Source of the DNA: DAOTKC01 sp035449045
GTDB taxonomy: Bacteria > Bacillota > Clostridia > Christensenellales > CAG-917
Length of the DNA stretch: 8,578 nt
Reading direction: 5' to 3'
NCBI GenBank assembly: GCA_035449045.1
Contig: DAOTKC010000050.1
Span: 1-8,578 of the forward strand
Position 1 is the stretch's first letter. Each line of letters begins with the position of its first letter. Below are positions 1-5,524 of this stretch, piece after piece. Position numbers and translations under genes: made by a program. The notes beneath the pieces were generated by a model that made no database searches, was not told the origin of the DNA, and was given only the letters and a program-made list of their open reading frames with translations.

Positions 1-1556
1 TTGACGTCGGAGATATCCGTTCCTTCCTCGAAAGTGAGCTTTTGGAGTGAGGCTTCCGCCTCTCTTTTCATCTCGCGCTCGAACTCCTCGGTGACGGTGA
101 AGCCGCGCGGAATGATATCGAGCGAATTCAGCTTGCCGCCGTCCGAAAGATTGGCGAAAAGAATGATTATACCGCCCGAGGACAGCGAACGCCGGTCGCG
201 GATGATAGTGTCGAGGGAGAGCCCGTCCGGTCCGTTGCCGTCGACGAAGACGCTGCCCGCCGTCACGTTGTCGAGGCGGCGGCAACTGTAATTATTGAAG
301 CCGAAGACGCTGCCGATTTCGCCGATTAAAACGTTCTCAGGGGGCACGCCCGCCTGCTTGGCGAGCGCGGCGTGTTTGACGAGATGACGGTATTCGCCGT
401 GGACGGGGATAAAGAAGCGGGGCTTTAAAAGCGTTATCATTAGCTTCATTTCCTCGCGGAAGGCGTGGCCGGATGCGTGCATATTATCGACTGCGTCATA
501 GATGACCTCGGCGCCCAACTTATAAAGGTTGTTGACGACGTTGTAAATCAGCCGCTTGTTGCCGGGTATGGCCGAGGACGACATCACTATTATGTCGTTC
601 TCGCGGATTTTGACCTTGCTGTATTCGTTGTTCGCCATTCTGGTGAGCGCGCTCATCGGCTCGCCCTGGCTGCCTGCCGATATGACGACCAATTTACCGT
701 CGGCGTAGTTCTTCATGTCGCCCTGCTCGATGAATATCTTGGCGGGCGCGTCCAACTCGCCTAAACGCTTGGCTGTGTCCACCATCTTCTGCATGCTTTT
801 GCCGCTTAAAACAACCTTGCGCTTGTATTTGACGGCGAGGTTGATGATTTGCTGAATGCGGTAGGTGTGCGAGGAGAAGGTGGTTATTATCAGCCGCTTT
901 TCGGGATATTCCAAAAACACCGATTCAAGTCCTGCGCAAACCTCGGTTTCGCTTTGGGAGTGCCCGCGCTTCTCGACATTGGTGGAGTCGGCGAACATGG
1001 CGAGCACGCCTTCCTTGCCGATATCGGCGATTCGCGCGAGGTCGGTCAGCTTGCCGTCGACGGGCGTAAAGTCAATTTTGTAGTCGCCGGTGAAAAAGAC
1101 AATTCCCTGCGGCGTCTTAATGGATAGCGCGGTGGCGCCGGGCACGGAGTGGCAGACCTTTATGAACTCCACCGAAAACGGGCCGGCCTGCGCGGTGTCG
1201 CCCGGCTCGACTTCGACGAGTTCGGCTTCGATTTTGAACTCCTCGAGCTTCAATGCCGCGATGGCAAGTGTCATTGCGGTGCCGTATACGGGCGCCTTGA
1301 TCGTGCTCAAAAGGTAGGGCACGGCGCCGACGTGGTCCTCGTGTCCGTGTGTTAAAAATATCGCCTTGACCTTGGCGGCGTTGGATTTTAAGTATGAAAA
1401 ATCGGGGATTACGATATCTACTCCGGGCGTTTCCTCTGTCGGGAAGCTCAAGCCCGCGTCTATTATGATGATGCTGTCTCCGTATTCGAGTGCGGTGATG
1501 TTTTTCCCTATCTCGCCCACTCCTCCGAGAAGTATTGCTTTTAGCGTTTTTGCCAT
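1..1556 (-). CDS. rnj: Ribonuclease J (partial, C-terminus beyond left edge)
   Basis: RNase J is a cytoplasmic metallo-beta-lactamase/beta-CASP nuclease with endonuclease and 5'-3' exonuclease activity in mRNA decay and rRNA maturation. The first 518 codons are visible; the family is usually about 555 aa, so only the tail is missing. Reading from the ATG at 1556, the zinc motif HGHEDH is at residues 70-75, the next histidine ligand is H136 (CHSVPGA), and D158 lies in TGDYKIDFTPVDG. The beta-CASP domain carries SAGSQGEPMSALTRMA, MHASGHA (H360, H364) and PVHGEY (H386). All of these sit 4 residues before the matching B. subtilis RNase J1 positions (H74, H76, D78, H79, H368, H390), so the catalytic site looks intact. 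The start is fixed by AGGAG at 1561-1565, 4 nt upstream, and a promoter lies at 1590-1618. It appears to be transcribed separately from the upstream nucleotidyltransferase gene. Identification is firm; whether it is the J1 or J2 paralogue cannot be told. Confidence 0.96.
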   Translation of the reverse strand, partial: MAKTLKAILLGGVGEIGKNITALEYGDSIIIIDAGLSFPTEETPGVDIVIPDFSYLKSNAAKVKAIFLTHGHEDHVGAVPYLLSTIKAPVYGTAMTLAIAALKLEEFKIEAELVEVEPGDTAQAGPFSVEFIKVCHSVPGATALSIKTPQGIVFFTGDYKIDFTPVDGKLTDLARIADIGKEGVLAMFADSTNVEKRGHSQSETEVCAGLESVFLEYPEKRLIITTFSSHTYRIQQIINLAVKYKRKVVLSGKSMQKMVDTAKRLGELDAPAKIFIEQGDMKNYADGKLVVISAGSQGEPMSALTRMANNEYSKVKIRENDIIVMSSSAIPGNKRLIYNVVNNLYKLGAEVIYDAVDNMHASGHAFREEMKLMITLLKPRFFIPVHGEYRHLVKHAALAKQAGVPPENVLIGEIGSVFGFNNYSCRRLDNVTAGSVFVDGNGPDGLSLDTIIRDRRSLSSGGIIILFANLSDGGKLNSLDIIPRGFTVTEEFEREMKREAEASLQKLTFEEGTDISDV

Positions 1557-1589
1557 GTAGCTCCTAAGTTTTAAAAAAGTATTACAAGC

Positions 1590-1618
1590 ATTATAAACCA
1601 AAACTGCCGATTTTACAA
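1590..1618 (-). promoter_or_regulatory. Predicted sigma-A promoter of rnj
   Basis: On the minus strand there is a perfect -10 TATAAT (plus-strand 1590-1595), a 17-bp spacer and a -35 TTGTAA (1613-1618; 4 of 6 matches to TTGACA). Transcription would start near 1583, giving a leader of about 27 nt with the AGGAG ribosome binding site at 1561-1565. The position suits independent expression of the RNase J gene. Confidence 0.75.
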
Positions 1619-1643
1619 CAATATAACACCGCCCACCAATCTT

Positions 1644-1662
1644 TTAGGGTATATTATCCTAA
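1644..1662. repeat. Hyphenated palindrome upstream of the rnj promoter
   Basis: The sequence is TTAGGGTATATTATCCTAA. The outer arms TTAGG and CCTAA pair perfectly, and two further inner pairs are possible. It lies 25 bp upstream of the predicted rnj -35, a plausible regulator-binding position, but no binding protein can be named and an AT-rich chance match is possible. Confidence 0.3.
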
Positions 1663-1780
1663 TATCTCGCAACCGAAAAAATACAATCGACTTTAAATTA
1701 TGCTAAGAAATATTTAGACACCAAAAAGCGGATAGTTAAATTGTCAATATCAGTAATTATCGGGATTTGCCATTTGATTT

Positions 1781-1829
1781 AAAAAGAAATAACCGGAATA
1801 TACTTTATGATTTTAGGAATTTATCCGGT
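1781..1829 (-). terminator. Possible terminator of the nucleotidyltransferase gene
   Basis: Read on the minus strand, ACCGGATA (1829-1822) can pair with TATTCCGGT (1800-1792) with one bulged base, across a loop of 21 nt that can fold further. It is followed by the T-rich stretch TATTTCTTTTT (1791-1781). It lies about 50 nt past the stop of the minus-strand gene. The large loop and interrupted T-tract make it a weak candidate. Confidence 0.35.
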
Positions 1830-1849
1830 CGACAGGGCGTTGGGAGCTT

Positions 1850-1877
1850 GGCTTAAATCGGTTAAGGCCCATTTTTT
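1850..1877 (+). terminator. Terminator-like hairpin facing the plus direction
   Basis: GGCTTAA (1850-1856) pairs with TTAAGGCC (1862-1869) with one bulged G and a 5-nt loop, followed after two bases by six T (1872-1877). The T-run is on the plus strand, so it could stop plus-strand transcripts but not the minus-strand gene ending at 1881. No plus-strand gene precedes it, so its role is unexplained. Confidence 0.35.
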
Positions 1878-1880
1878 CGC

Positions 1881-2594
1881 TTAACTGAAGAGGAATCGGA
1901 ATTTTTCCGGTCTTTCGGCAACGTATTGGTTGGTTTTGTAGTAGGCCGATAGGGTGCCTATGTCGTTCCAGTAGTTGGATGTGGGATAGCCGAACATTCT
2001 GCCGACCAAACGCGGGAAAAGATTTTTGCCGAAGTCGTAGAAGCCGCCGGGAATGAATTTCAAAATCTCGGGTTTGAAGGCATACATTCCGGTGTTGACA
2101 AGCTTATCTTCGGAATTAGCGGGCTTTTCTATGAAGCTCGTTATTTTTTTTGCTCGGTCGATTCGAACAACGCCGAAGCCCTCGGGGTTTTCGACCTCTT
2201 TAAGCGCAAGGGTGGCGAGCCCGCCCTTCGCCTTGTGAAAATAGGAAAACGCCTCGAGATTTATGTCGGTGAAGGCGTCGCCCGAAAGCACTAAAAAATC
2301 GCCGTCGATAAAGCTAGACGCGGCCTTGACGCCGCCCGCCGTGCCCAGCGGCACGGTTTCGATAAAATATGTTAAACAGACGCCGAAGTCGCGTCCGTCG
2401 CCGAAATAGCTTTTGATGTATTCGGCGCGGTAGCCCAAGGTCAGCGCGATGTCGGTGAAGCCCTGATTTTTCAAGTGATTTATGCTGTATTCGAGAAGCG
2501 GCTTGTTGATGATGTTCACCATCGGCTTGGGTTTGTCGTTGGTCAGCGGCTTGAGCCTGGTGCCCGCTCCGCCCGCAAGAATAATTACTTTCAC
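1881..2594 (-). CDS. Sugar-1-phosphate nucleotidyltransferase family protein (237 aa)
   Basis: Members of this NTP_transferase family join a sugar 1-phosphate to an NTP, giving an NDP-sugar for cell-surface polysaccharides, plus pyrophosphate. The N-terminus shows the nucleotide-binding signature LAGGAGTRL (6-14) and KPKPM (21-25). PLGTAGG (82-88) lines the base/sugar site, LSGDAFTDI carries a likely metal aspartate (D106), EKP is at 156-158, NTGMY at 167-171, and WNDIGT supplies a second aspartate (D211). The pair D106/D211 matches the spacing of the Mg ligands in RmlA-type enzymes. The protein is only the catalytic domain, with no left-handed beta-helix tail, as in HddC- or short RmlA/ManC-like proteins. 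I choose the GTG start at 2594 because AGGAG ends 8 nt upstream and the protein then begins MKVIILAGG, as the family does; an upstream in-frame ATG at 2618 lacks a binding site. Sugar and base specificity cannot be read from the sequence. Confidence 0.88.
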   Translation of the reverse strand: MKVIILAGGAGTRLKPLTNDKPKPMVNIINKPLLEYSINHLKNQGFTDIALTLGYRAEYIKSYFGDGRDFGVCLTYFIETVPLGTAGGVKAASSFIDGDFLVLSGDAFTDINLEAFSYFHKAKGGLATLALKEVENPEGFGVVRIDRAKKITSFIEKPANSEDKLVNTGMYAFKPEILKFIPGGFYDFGKNLFPRLVGRMFGYPTSNYWNDIGTLSAYYKTNQYVAERPEKFRFLFS

Positions 2595-2648
2595 TGTGCA
2601 CACTCCTAAAACTAGCATAAGGAAAAAAAACCATTTTATGCGGATTTC

Positions 2649-2677
2649 TTGCCAAAAATTCCCTTTTGGATTATAAT
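2649..2677 (+). promoter_or_regulatory. Predicted sigma-A promoter of serC-serA
   Basis: The -35 is TTGCCA (2649-2654, 5 of 6), the spacer 17 bp, and the -10 a perfect TATAAT (2672-2677). Transcription should begin near 2684, giving a leader of about 25 nt, too short for a riboswitch or T-box. The ribosome binding site CGGAG (2696-2700) sits 8 nt before the serC ATG. The -10 lies inside the palindrome ATTATAAT (2670-2677), so it also reads as TATAAT on the other strand. Confidence 0.85.
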
Positions 2678-2708
2678 GTGTAAATCCTAAAGCACCGGAG
2701 ACAAAATT

Positions 2709-3782
2709 ATGCGAGTTTACAATTTTTCAGCAGGCCCGACAATGCTGCCGGACGAAGTCCTTTTGGAAGCCCAGCGCGACTTACTTGACGTGAACGGTTC
2801 CGGAATGAGCGTAACCGAGCTTTCACACCGCGGAAAAACCTACGAACCGATACATTTCGAGTGCATATCGCTTTTTAAAGAGCTTTTAAACATTCCCGAC
2901 GACTACTACGTTTTGCTGCTTTCGGGCGGAGCTTCGCTTCAGTTCGAGGCAATTCCCCTCAATCTCTTAGCGAAAGGCCGCGCCGACTACGTCGTGACGG
3001 GCAACTTCGCCGGCAAGGCCTTTAAGGAAGCGCAGAAATACGGCGACATCAGAAAGGCCGCATCCTCCGAGGACAAAAATTACACCTATATCCCCAAGCT
3101 TTCGGCGTCCGATTTCAGAGATGACATCGACTACGTCCACATCACCTCCAACAACACCATTTTCGGCACGCGCTATAACTACGTCCCCGAAACCAGCGCG
3201 CCGCTAGTCAGCGATATGTCGTCCTGCATTTTAGGCGAAGAATTCGACATCAACAAATTTTCCCTCATTTATGCCGGCGCGCAAAAGAATATTTCGGCGG
3301 CCGGACTCACCGTCGTCATCGTCAAAAAGGATTTGACCTTAAACCCCATGCCCATCTGCCCCACCATGCTCAAATACAGCGTGCACGGCGCCGACAACAG
3401 CCTCTATAACACGCCTTGCGGCTTCGCCATATACCTTGCCATGCTCAACTTAAGGCATCTCAAGAAATTGGGCGGCGTCAAGGAAATGGAGAAAATCAAC
3501 CGCTTCAAGGCTTCCCTTCTTTACGACACCATCGACAATTCCGATTTTTACAGCAGCTTCGTCGCGCCCGAGGACCGCTCGCTTATGAACGTTCCTTTCG
3601 TCACCCCGAATAAAGAGCTCGACGCCAAGTTCGTCAAGGAAGCCGAGGCTCAAGGGCTGGTGTCTTTGAAAGGTCACCGTCTCGTCGGCGGCATGCGCGC
3701 TTCCATCTACAACGGCATGCCCGTGGAAGGCGTCAAAACTCTCATCGAGTTCATGAAGAAATTCGAGCTTGAAAACAAATAA
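2709..3782 (+). CDS. serC: Phosphoserine aminotransferase
   Basis: SerC is a PLP-dependent class V aminotransferase that converts 3-phosphohydroxypyruvate and glutamate into O-phosphoserine and 2-oxoglutarate, the second step of serine synthesis, in the cytosol. The 357-aa length is typical (E. coli 362). Family landmarks run from end to end: YNFSAGPTMLP at the N-terminus, SVTELSHRGK (34-43), LLLSGGASLQFE (69-80), TSNNTIFGT (147-154), SDMSS (168-172), then the PLP lysine K193 in YAGAQKNISAAG, and VGGMRASIYNGMPVEGV near the end. The C-terminus ends naturally after an alpha-helix and is closed by tandem TAA stops. It leads a two-gene operon with serA 82 bp downstream. No damage or unusual composition was seen. 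Confidence 0.97.
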   Translation: MRVYNFSAGPTMLPDEVLLEAQRDLLDVNGSGMSVTELSHRGKTYEPIHFECISLFKELLNIPDDYYVLLLSGGASLQFEAIPLNLLAKGRADYVVTGNFAGKAFKEAQKYGDIRKAASSEDKNYTYIPKLSASDFRDDIDYVHITSNNTIFGTRYNYVPETSAPLVSDMSSCILGEEFDINKFSLIYAGAQKNISAAGLTVVIVKKDLTLNPMPICPTMLKYSVHGADNSLYNTPCGFAIYLAMLNLRHLKKLGGVKEMEKINRFKASLLYDTIDNSDFYSSFVAPEDRSLMNVPFVTPNKELDAKFVKEAEAQGLVSLKGHRLVGGMRASIYNGMPVEGVKTLIEFMKKFELENK

Positions 3783-3786
3783 TAAA

Positions 3787-3807
3787 CGGCGCACCTAAAA
3801 TGCGCCG
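3787..3807 (+). other. Hairpin between serC and serA without a T-tract
   Basis: CGGCGCA (3787-3793) and TGCGCCG (3801-3807) form a perfect 7-bp GC-rich stem with a 7-nt loop, starting 4 nt after the serC stop. The next bases are AAACGCATAA, with no run of T, so it is not an ordinary intrinsic terminator. It may instead protect the serC mRNA end or limit read-through into serA. Confidence 0.5.
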
Positions 3808-3864
3808 AAACGCATAATACAATAACAAGCGATAGAAAAACTAAAATTGCTAAGGAAGTATTAT

Positions 3865-4989
3865 ATGACCGACATTTTAAAACTCAACCCCATCTCCGAT
3901 ATGGTTTCCGATATACTCTGCTCCGGCTGCTACAACGTGACGGCCAGCTCAACCGCGCCCGAAGCCGTTTTGGTAAGAAGCTTCAATATGTGCAACGGCT
4001 ATGAGCTTCCCGCCTCCGTCCGCGTCGTGGCCCGCGCCGGCGCCGGCTATAACAATATTCCCTATAAGGCCTACGCCGAAAAGGGCGTTGTTGTCATGAA
4101 CACGCCGGGCGCCAACGCCAACGCCGTCAAAGAACTCGTCATCGCCTCGATGTTTTTGGCGTCGAGAAATCTTAAAAGAGCGATGAACTGGGTGGACTCC
4201 TTAAAGGGCACCGAGGGAGTCGCCGCCGCAGTAGAAAAAAATAAGAGCGCTTTCGTCGGCCCCGAGCTTATGGGAAAGACGCTGGGACTTATCGGCCTCG
4301 GCGCAATCGGCAGGGCTGTCGCCGCCGCCGCAACCGCGCTCGGTATGCGCGTCATCGGCTTTGACCCCTATCTGGCGCCTCAAATGCTGTCGGCGCTGCC
4401 CTCCTCGGCTCAATGCGTCGGCTGCATGGATGAGCTTTTCTCGACATGCGACTATATTTCGCTGCACGCGCCGCTGACTCCCGACACCAAATACTGCGTC
4501 TGCGAGGGCGCCATCGCCAAGATGAAGAAAGGCGTCATCCTCATTAACTGCGCGAGAGGCGAGCTCGTCGACAACGCCGCGCTGATTGCGGCAGTAAAAG
4601 AAGGAAAAATCGCCGCCTACGTCACCGACTTCCCCACCGAGGAGTTGCTCGGCATCGACAACGTCATCGCCATCCCCCACCTCGGCGCTTCGACACCCGA
4701 GGCCGAGGATAACTGCGCCGTCATGGCCGCCGCCCAAATCAAGGACTATCTCGAAAACGGCAACATTGTAAACAGCGTCTATCTTCCCAACCTCAAGAAA
4801 GCGCGGACCAAGGCACGCCGCATGGTGGCGCTCGGCACCGTCGACGTCTCAAAAATCTTCCCCGTTGTCGATTGCGACGTCGCCTCGGCGTCGGCTAACG
4901 GATATTATTATTCGATTTGCGACTTTTCGGGAGAGCCGGGCAAAGTTTGTTCTCTGCCCGAGGGCGTCATGTTCGTAAGAGAGGTTTAA
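3865..4989 (+). CDS. serA: D-3-phosphoglycerate dehydrogenase with a shortened ACT-like tail
   Basis: SerA oxidises 3-phosphoglycerate to 3-phosphohydroxypyruvate with NAD, the first committed step of serine synthesis, and its product is used by SerC next door. The 374-aa protein has the D-2-hydroxyacid dehydrogenase fold. A split substrate domain includes ARAGAGYNNI (57-66) and NTPGANANAVKE (79-90). The Rossmann motif GLGAIG is at 144-149 with D167 placed to bind the NAD ribose. The catalytic set is R231 (NCARGELVD), E260 and H272 (PHLGAST), with D255 also conserved. After about residue 308 comes a tail of roughly 66 aa with strand-like stretches at 318-324, 346-354 and 367-374 that looks like a reduced ACT domain. 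I choose the ATG at 3865: AAGGAAG (3852-3858) is 6 nt upstream, whereas an in-frame TTG at 3847 has no such site. No separate promoter was seen between serC and serA. Confidence 0.95.
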   Translation: MTDILKLNPISDMVSDILCSGCYNVTASSTAPEAVLVRSFNMCNGYELPASVRVVARAGAGYNNIPYKAYAEKGVVVMNTPGANANAVKELVIASMFLASRNLKRAMNWVDSLKGTEGVAAAVEKNKSAFVGPELMGKTLGLIGLGAIGRAVAAAATALGMRVIGFDPYLAPQMLSALPSSAQCVGCMDELFSTCDYISLHAPLTPDTKYCVCEGAIAKMKKGVILINCARGELVDNAALIAAVKEGKIAAYVTDFPTEELLGIDNVIAIPHLGASTPEAEDNCAVMAAAQIKDYLENGNIVNSVYLPNLKKARTKARRMVALGTVDVSKIFPVVDCDVASASANGYYYSICDFSGEPGKVCSLPEGVMFVREV

Positions 4990-5040
4990 TCAAGCAAACG
5001 CTCGGATAAATTTAACGCGAAAAATATAATAAAGCAATAT

Positions 5041-5070
5041 AAAAACAGCCGCAAAACACGGCTGTTTTTT
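5041..5070 (+). terminator. Rho-independent terminator of the serC-serA operon
   Basis: AAAACAGCCG (5042-5051) and CGGCTGTTTT (5059-5068) form a perfect 10-bp stem with a 7-nt loop, running into six T at 5065-5070. It lies 52 nt past the serA stop. Confidence 0.93.
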
Positions 5071-5085
5071 GTTTATTATTAAAAA

Positions 5086-5101
5086 GTTAGTTAAAACTAA
5101 C
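5086..5101. promoter_or_regulatory. Palindromic operator 1 upstream of the feo promoter
   Basis: GTTAGTTAAAACTAAC is an inverted repeat with 6-bp arms and a TAAA centre. It ends 8 bp before the -35 of the feo promoter. Its TTAG-N6-CTAA core matches the layout of DtxR/IdeR/MntR-family operators such as TTAGGTTAACCTAA. It recurs almost unchanged at 5142-5157. The assignment to a DtxR-type metal regulator is inference. Confidence 0.65.
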
Positions 5102-5109
5102 AAAAATTC

Positions 5110-5138
5110 TTGACAATGAATATCATAGGGTGTAAGAT
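5110..5138 (+). promoter_or_regulatory. Predicted sigma-A promoter of the feo operon
   Basis: A perfect -35 TTGACA (5110-5115), 17-bp spacer and -10 TAAGAT (5133-5138, 5 of 6). Transcription should begin near 5145, inside the second palindrome. The strong core promoter surrounded by operator-like sites fits a gene set that is fully active unless repressed by metal. Confidence 0.85.
5111..5125. promoter_or_regulatory. Fur-box-like site over the feo -35
   Basis: TGACAATGAATATCA matches the 7-1-7 Fur consensus TGATAATNATTATCA at 12 of 14 defined positions (differences at positions 4 and 10). It overlaps the -35, so a bound Fur-Fe dimer would block RNA polymerase. The match is by eye, and AT-rich promoters produce partial matches by chance. 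Confidence 0.5.
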
Positions 5139-5141
5139 AGT

Positions 5142-5157
5142 GTTAGTCAAGACTAAC
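5142..5157. promoter_or_regulatory. Palindromic operator 2 over the feo transcription start
   Basis: GTTAGTCAAGACTAAC has perfect 7-bp arms around AA and differs from the 5086-5101 copy at only two central positions. The centres of the two copies are 56 bp apart. It starts 3 bp after the -10 and covers the expected transcription start, a classic repressor position. Confidence 0.68.
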
Positions 5158-5170
5158 TTTTGGAGTTTTT

Positions 5171-5524
5171 ATGGAAAACGAGTCTGTCAAAGCCGACCGC
5201 AGATATATCGAGGTTAATGAAACCCGCCGGGAAAACGCAGGGGGAGAGGAGGCCGCGCGCAAGCATTTAAGGCGGCTTCAGCCGGGTGAAAAGGCGCATC
5301 TTTCCGACCTTAGGCGCGGCCAAAGCGGCTTAGTTACGGGCGTCCACAACGACAACGCCGCGCTAAGGCGAAGGCTCCTTGACATGGGAATGACCAAGGG
5401 CGTAGTCGTTACGGTCAAAAAAATCGCGCCGCTCGGCGATCCCATCGACATCGAGCTCCGCGGCTATGAGCTTTGCATTAGAAAAAGCGATATGGCGAAC
5501 ATCGACATCGAGGTCATCTCATGA
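5171..5524 (+). CDS. feoA: FeoA-family protein with N-terminal extension
   Basis: FeoA is a small cytosolic SH3-like protein needed for, or regulating, ferrous iron uptake by FeoB. The FeoA domain fills about residues 44-117: LSDLRRGQSGLVTGV, then LRRRLLDMGMTKG (the conserved helix), VTVKKIAPLGDPIDIEL, and the final strands with IRKSDMANI. Stand-alone FeoA proteins are usually about 75-85 aa. This one is 117 aa because of about 43 extra N-terminal residues that are highly charged (many E, K, R) and probably disordered. The start is supported by GGAG (5162-5165) 5 nt before the ATG, and no other ATG occurs before residue 72, so the extension looks real. The stop overlaps the feoB start as ATGA. 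Expression is probably repressed by metal through the upstream operators. Confidence 0.92.
   Translation: MENESVKADRRYIEVNETRRENAGGEEAARKHLRRLQPGEKAHLSDLRRGQSGLVTGVHNDNAALRRRLLDMGMTKGVVVTVKKIAPLGDPIDIELRGYELCIRKSDMANIDIEVIS

Larger units (their letters stand above)
1557..1880. other. 324-bp AT-rich intergenic region between rnj and the nucleotidyltransferase gene
   Basis: No convincing gene lies here on either strand. It contains the rnj ribosome binding site and promoter (1561-1618), a hyphenated palindrome (1644-1662), a possible minus-strand terminator (1781-1829), and a hairpin with a T-run facing the plus direction (1850-1877). A plus-strand open frame of 25 codons (1807-1884) has no ribosome binding site. 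The block 1663-1780 is low-complexity AT-rich sequence in which I see nothing specific. Confidence 0.7.

Noticed and set aside
465..1355. Several plus-strand open frames (for example 465-764 and 849-1127) over the RNase J gene
   Set aside because: They lie antisense to a gene with an intact catalytic motif set, have no ribosome binding sites and encode no recognisable domain; they come from GC-biased codons.
1807..1884. 25-codon plus-strand open frame with ATG near a TTGATT/TATACT pair
   Set aside because: No ribosome binding site, the promoter-like spacer is 19 bp, and the terminator-like hairpin lies inside the frame.
2595..2618. Longer start (ATG at 2618) for the nucleotidyltransferase
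   Set aside because: The AGGAG lies inside this extension and points to the GTG at 2594, which gives the family-typical N-terminus; no binding site precedes 2618.
3847..3864. Upstream TTG start for serA
   Set aside because: The extension would encode the ribosome binding site AAGGAAG itself, which is ideally spaced from the ATG at 3865.
4201..4737. 178-codon minus-strand open frame inside serA
   Set aside because: It overlaps the well-conserved Rossmann and catalytic region of SerA, and its protein is low in complexity with no family features.
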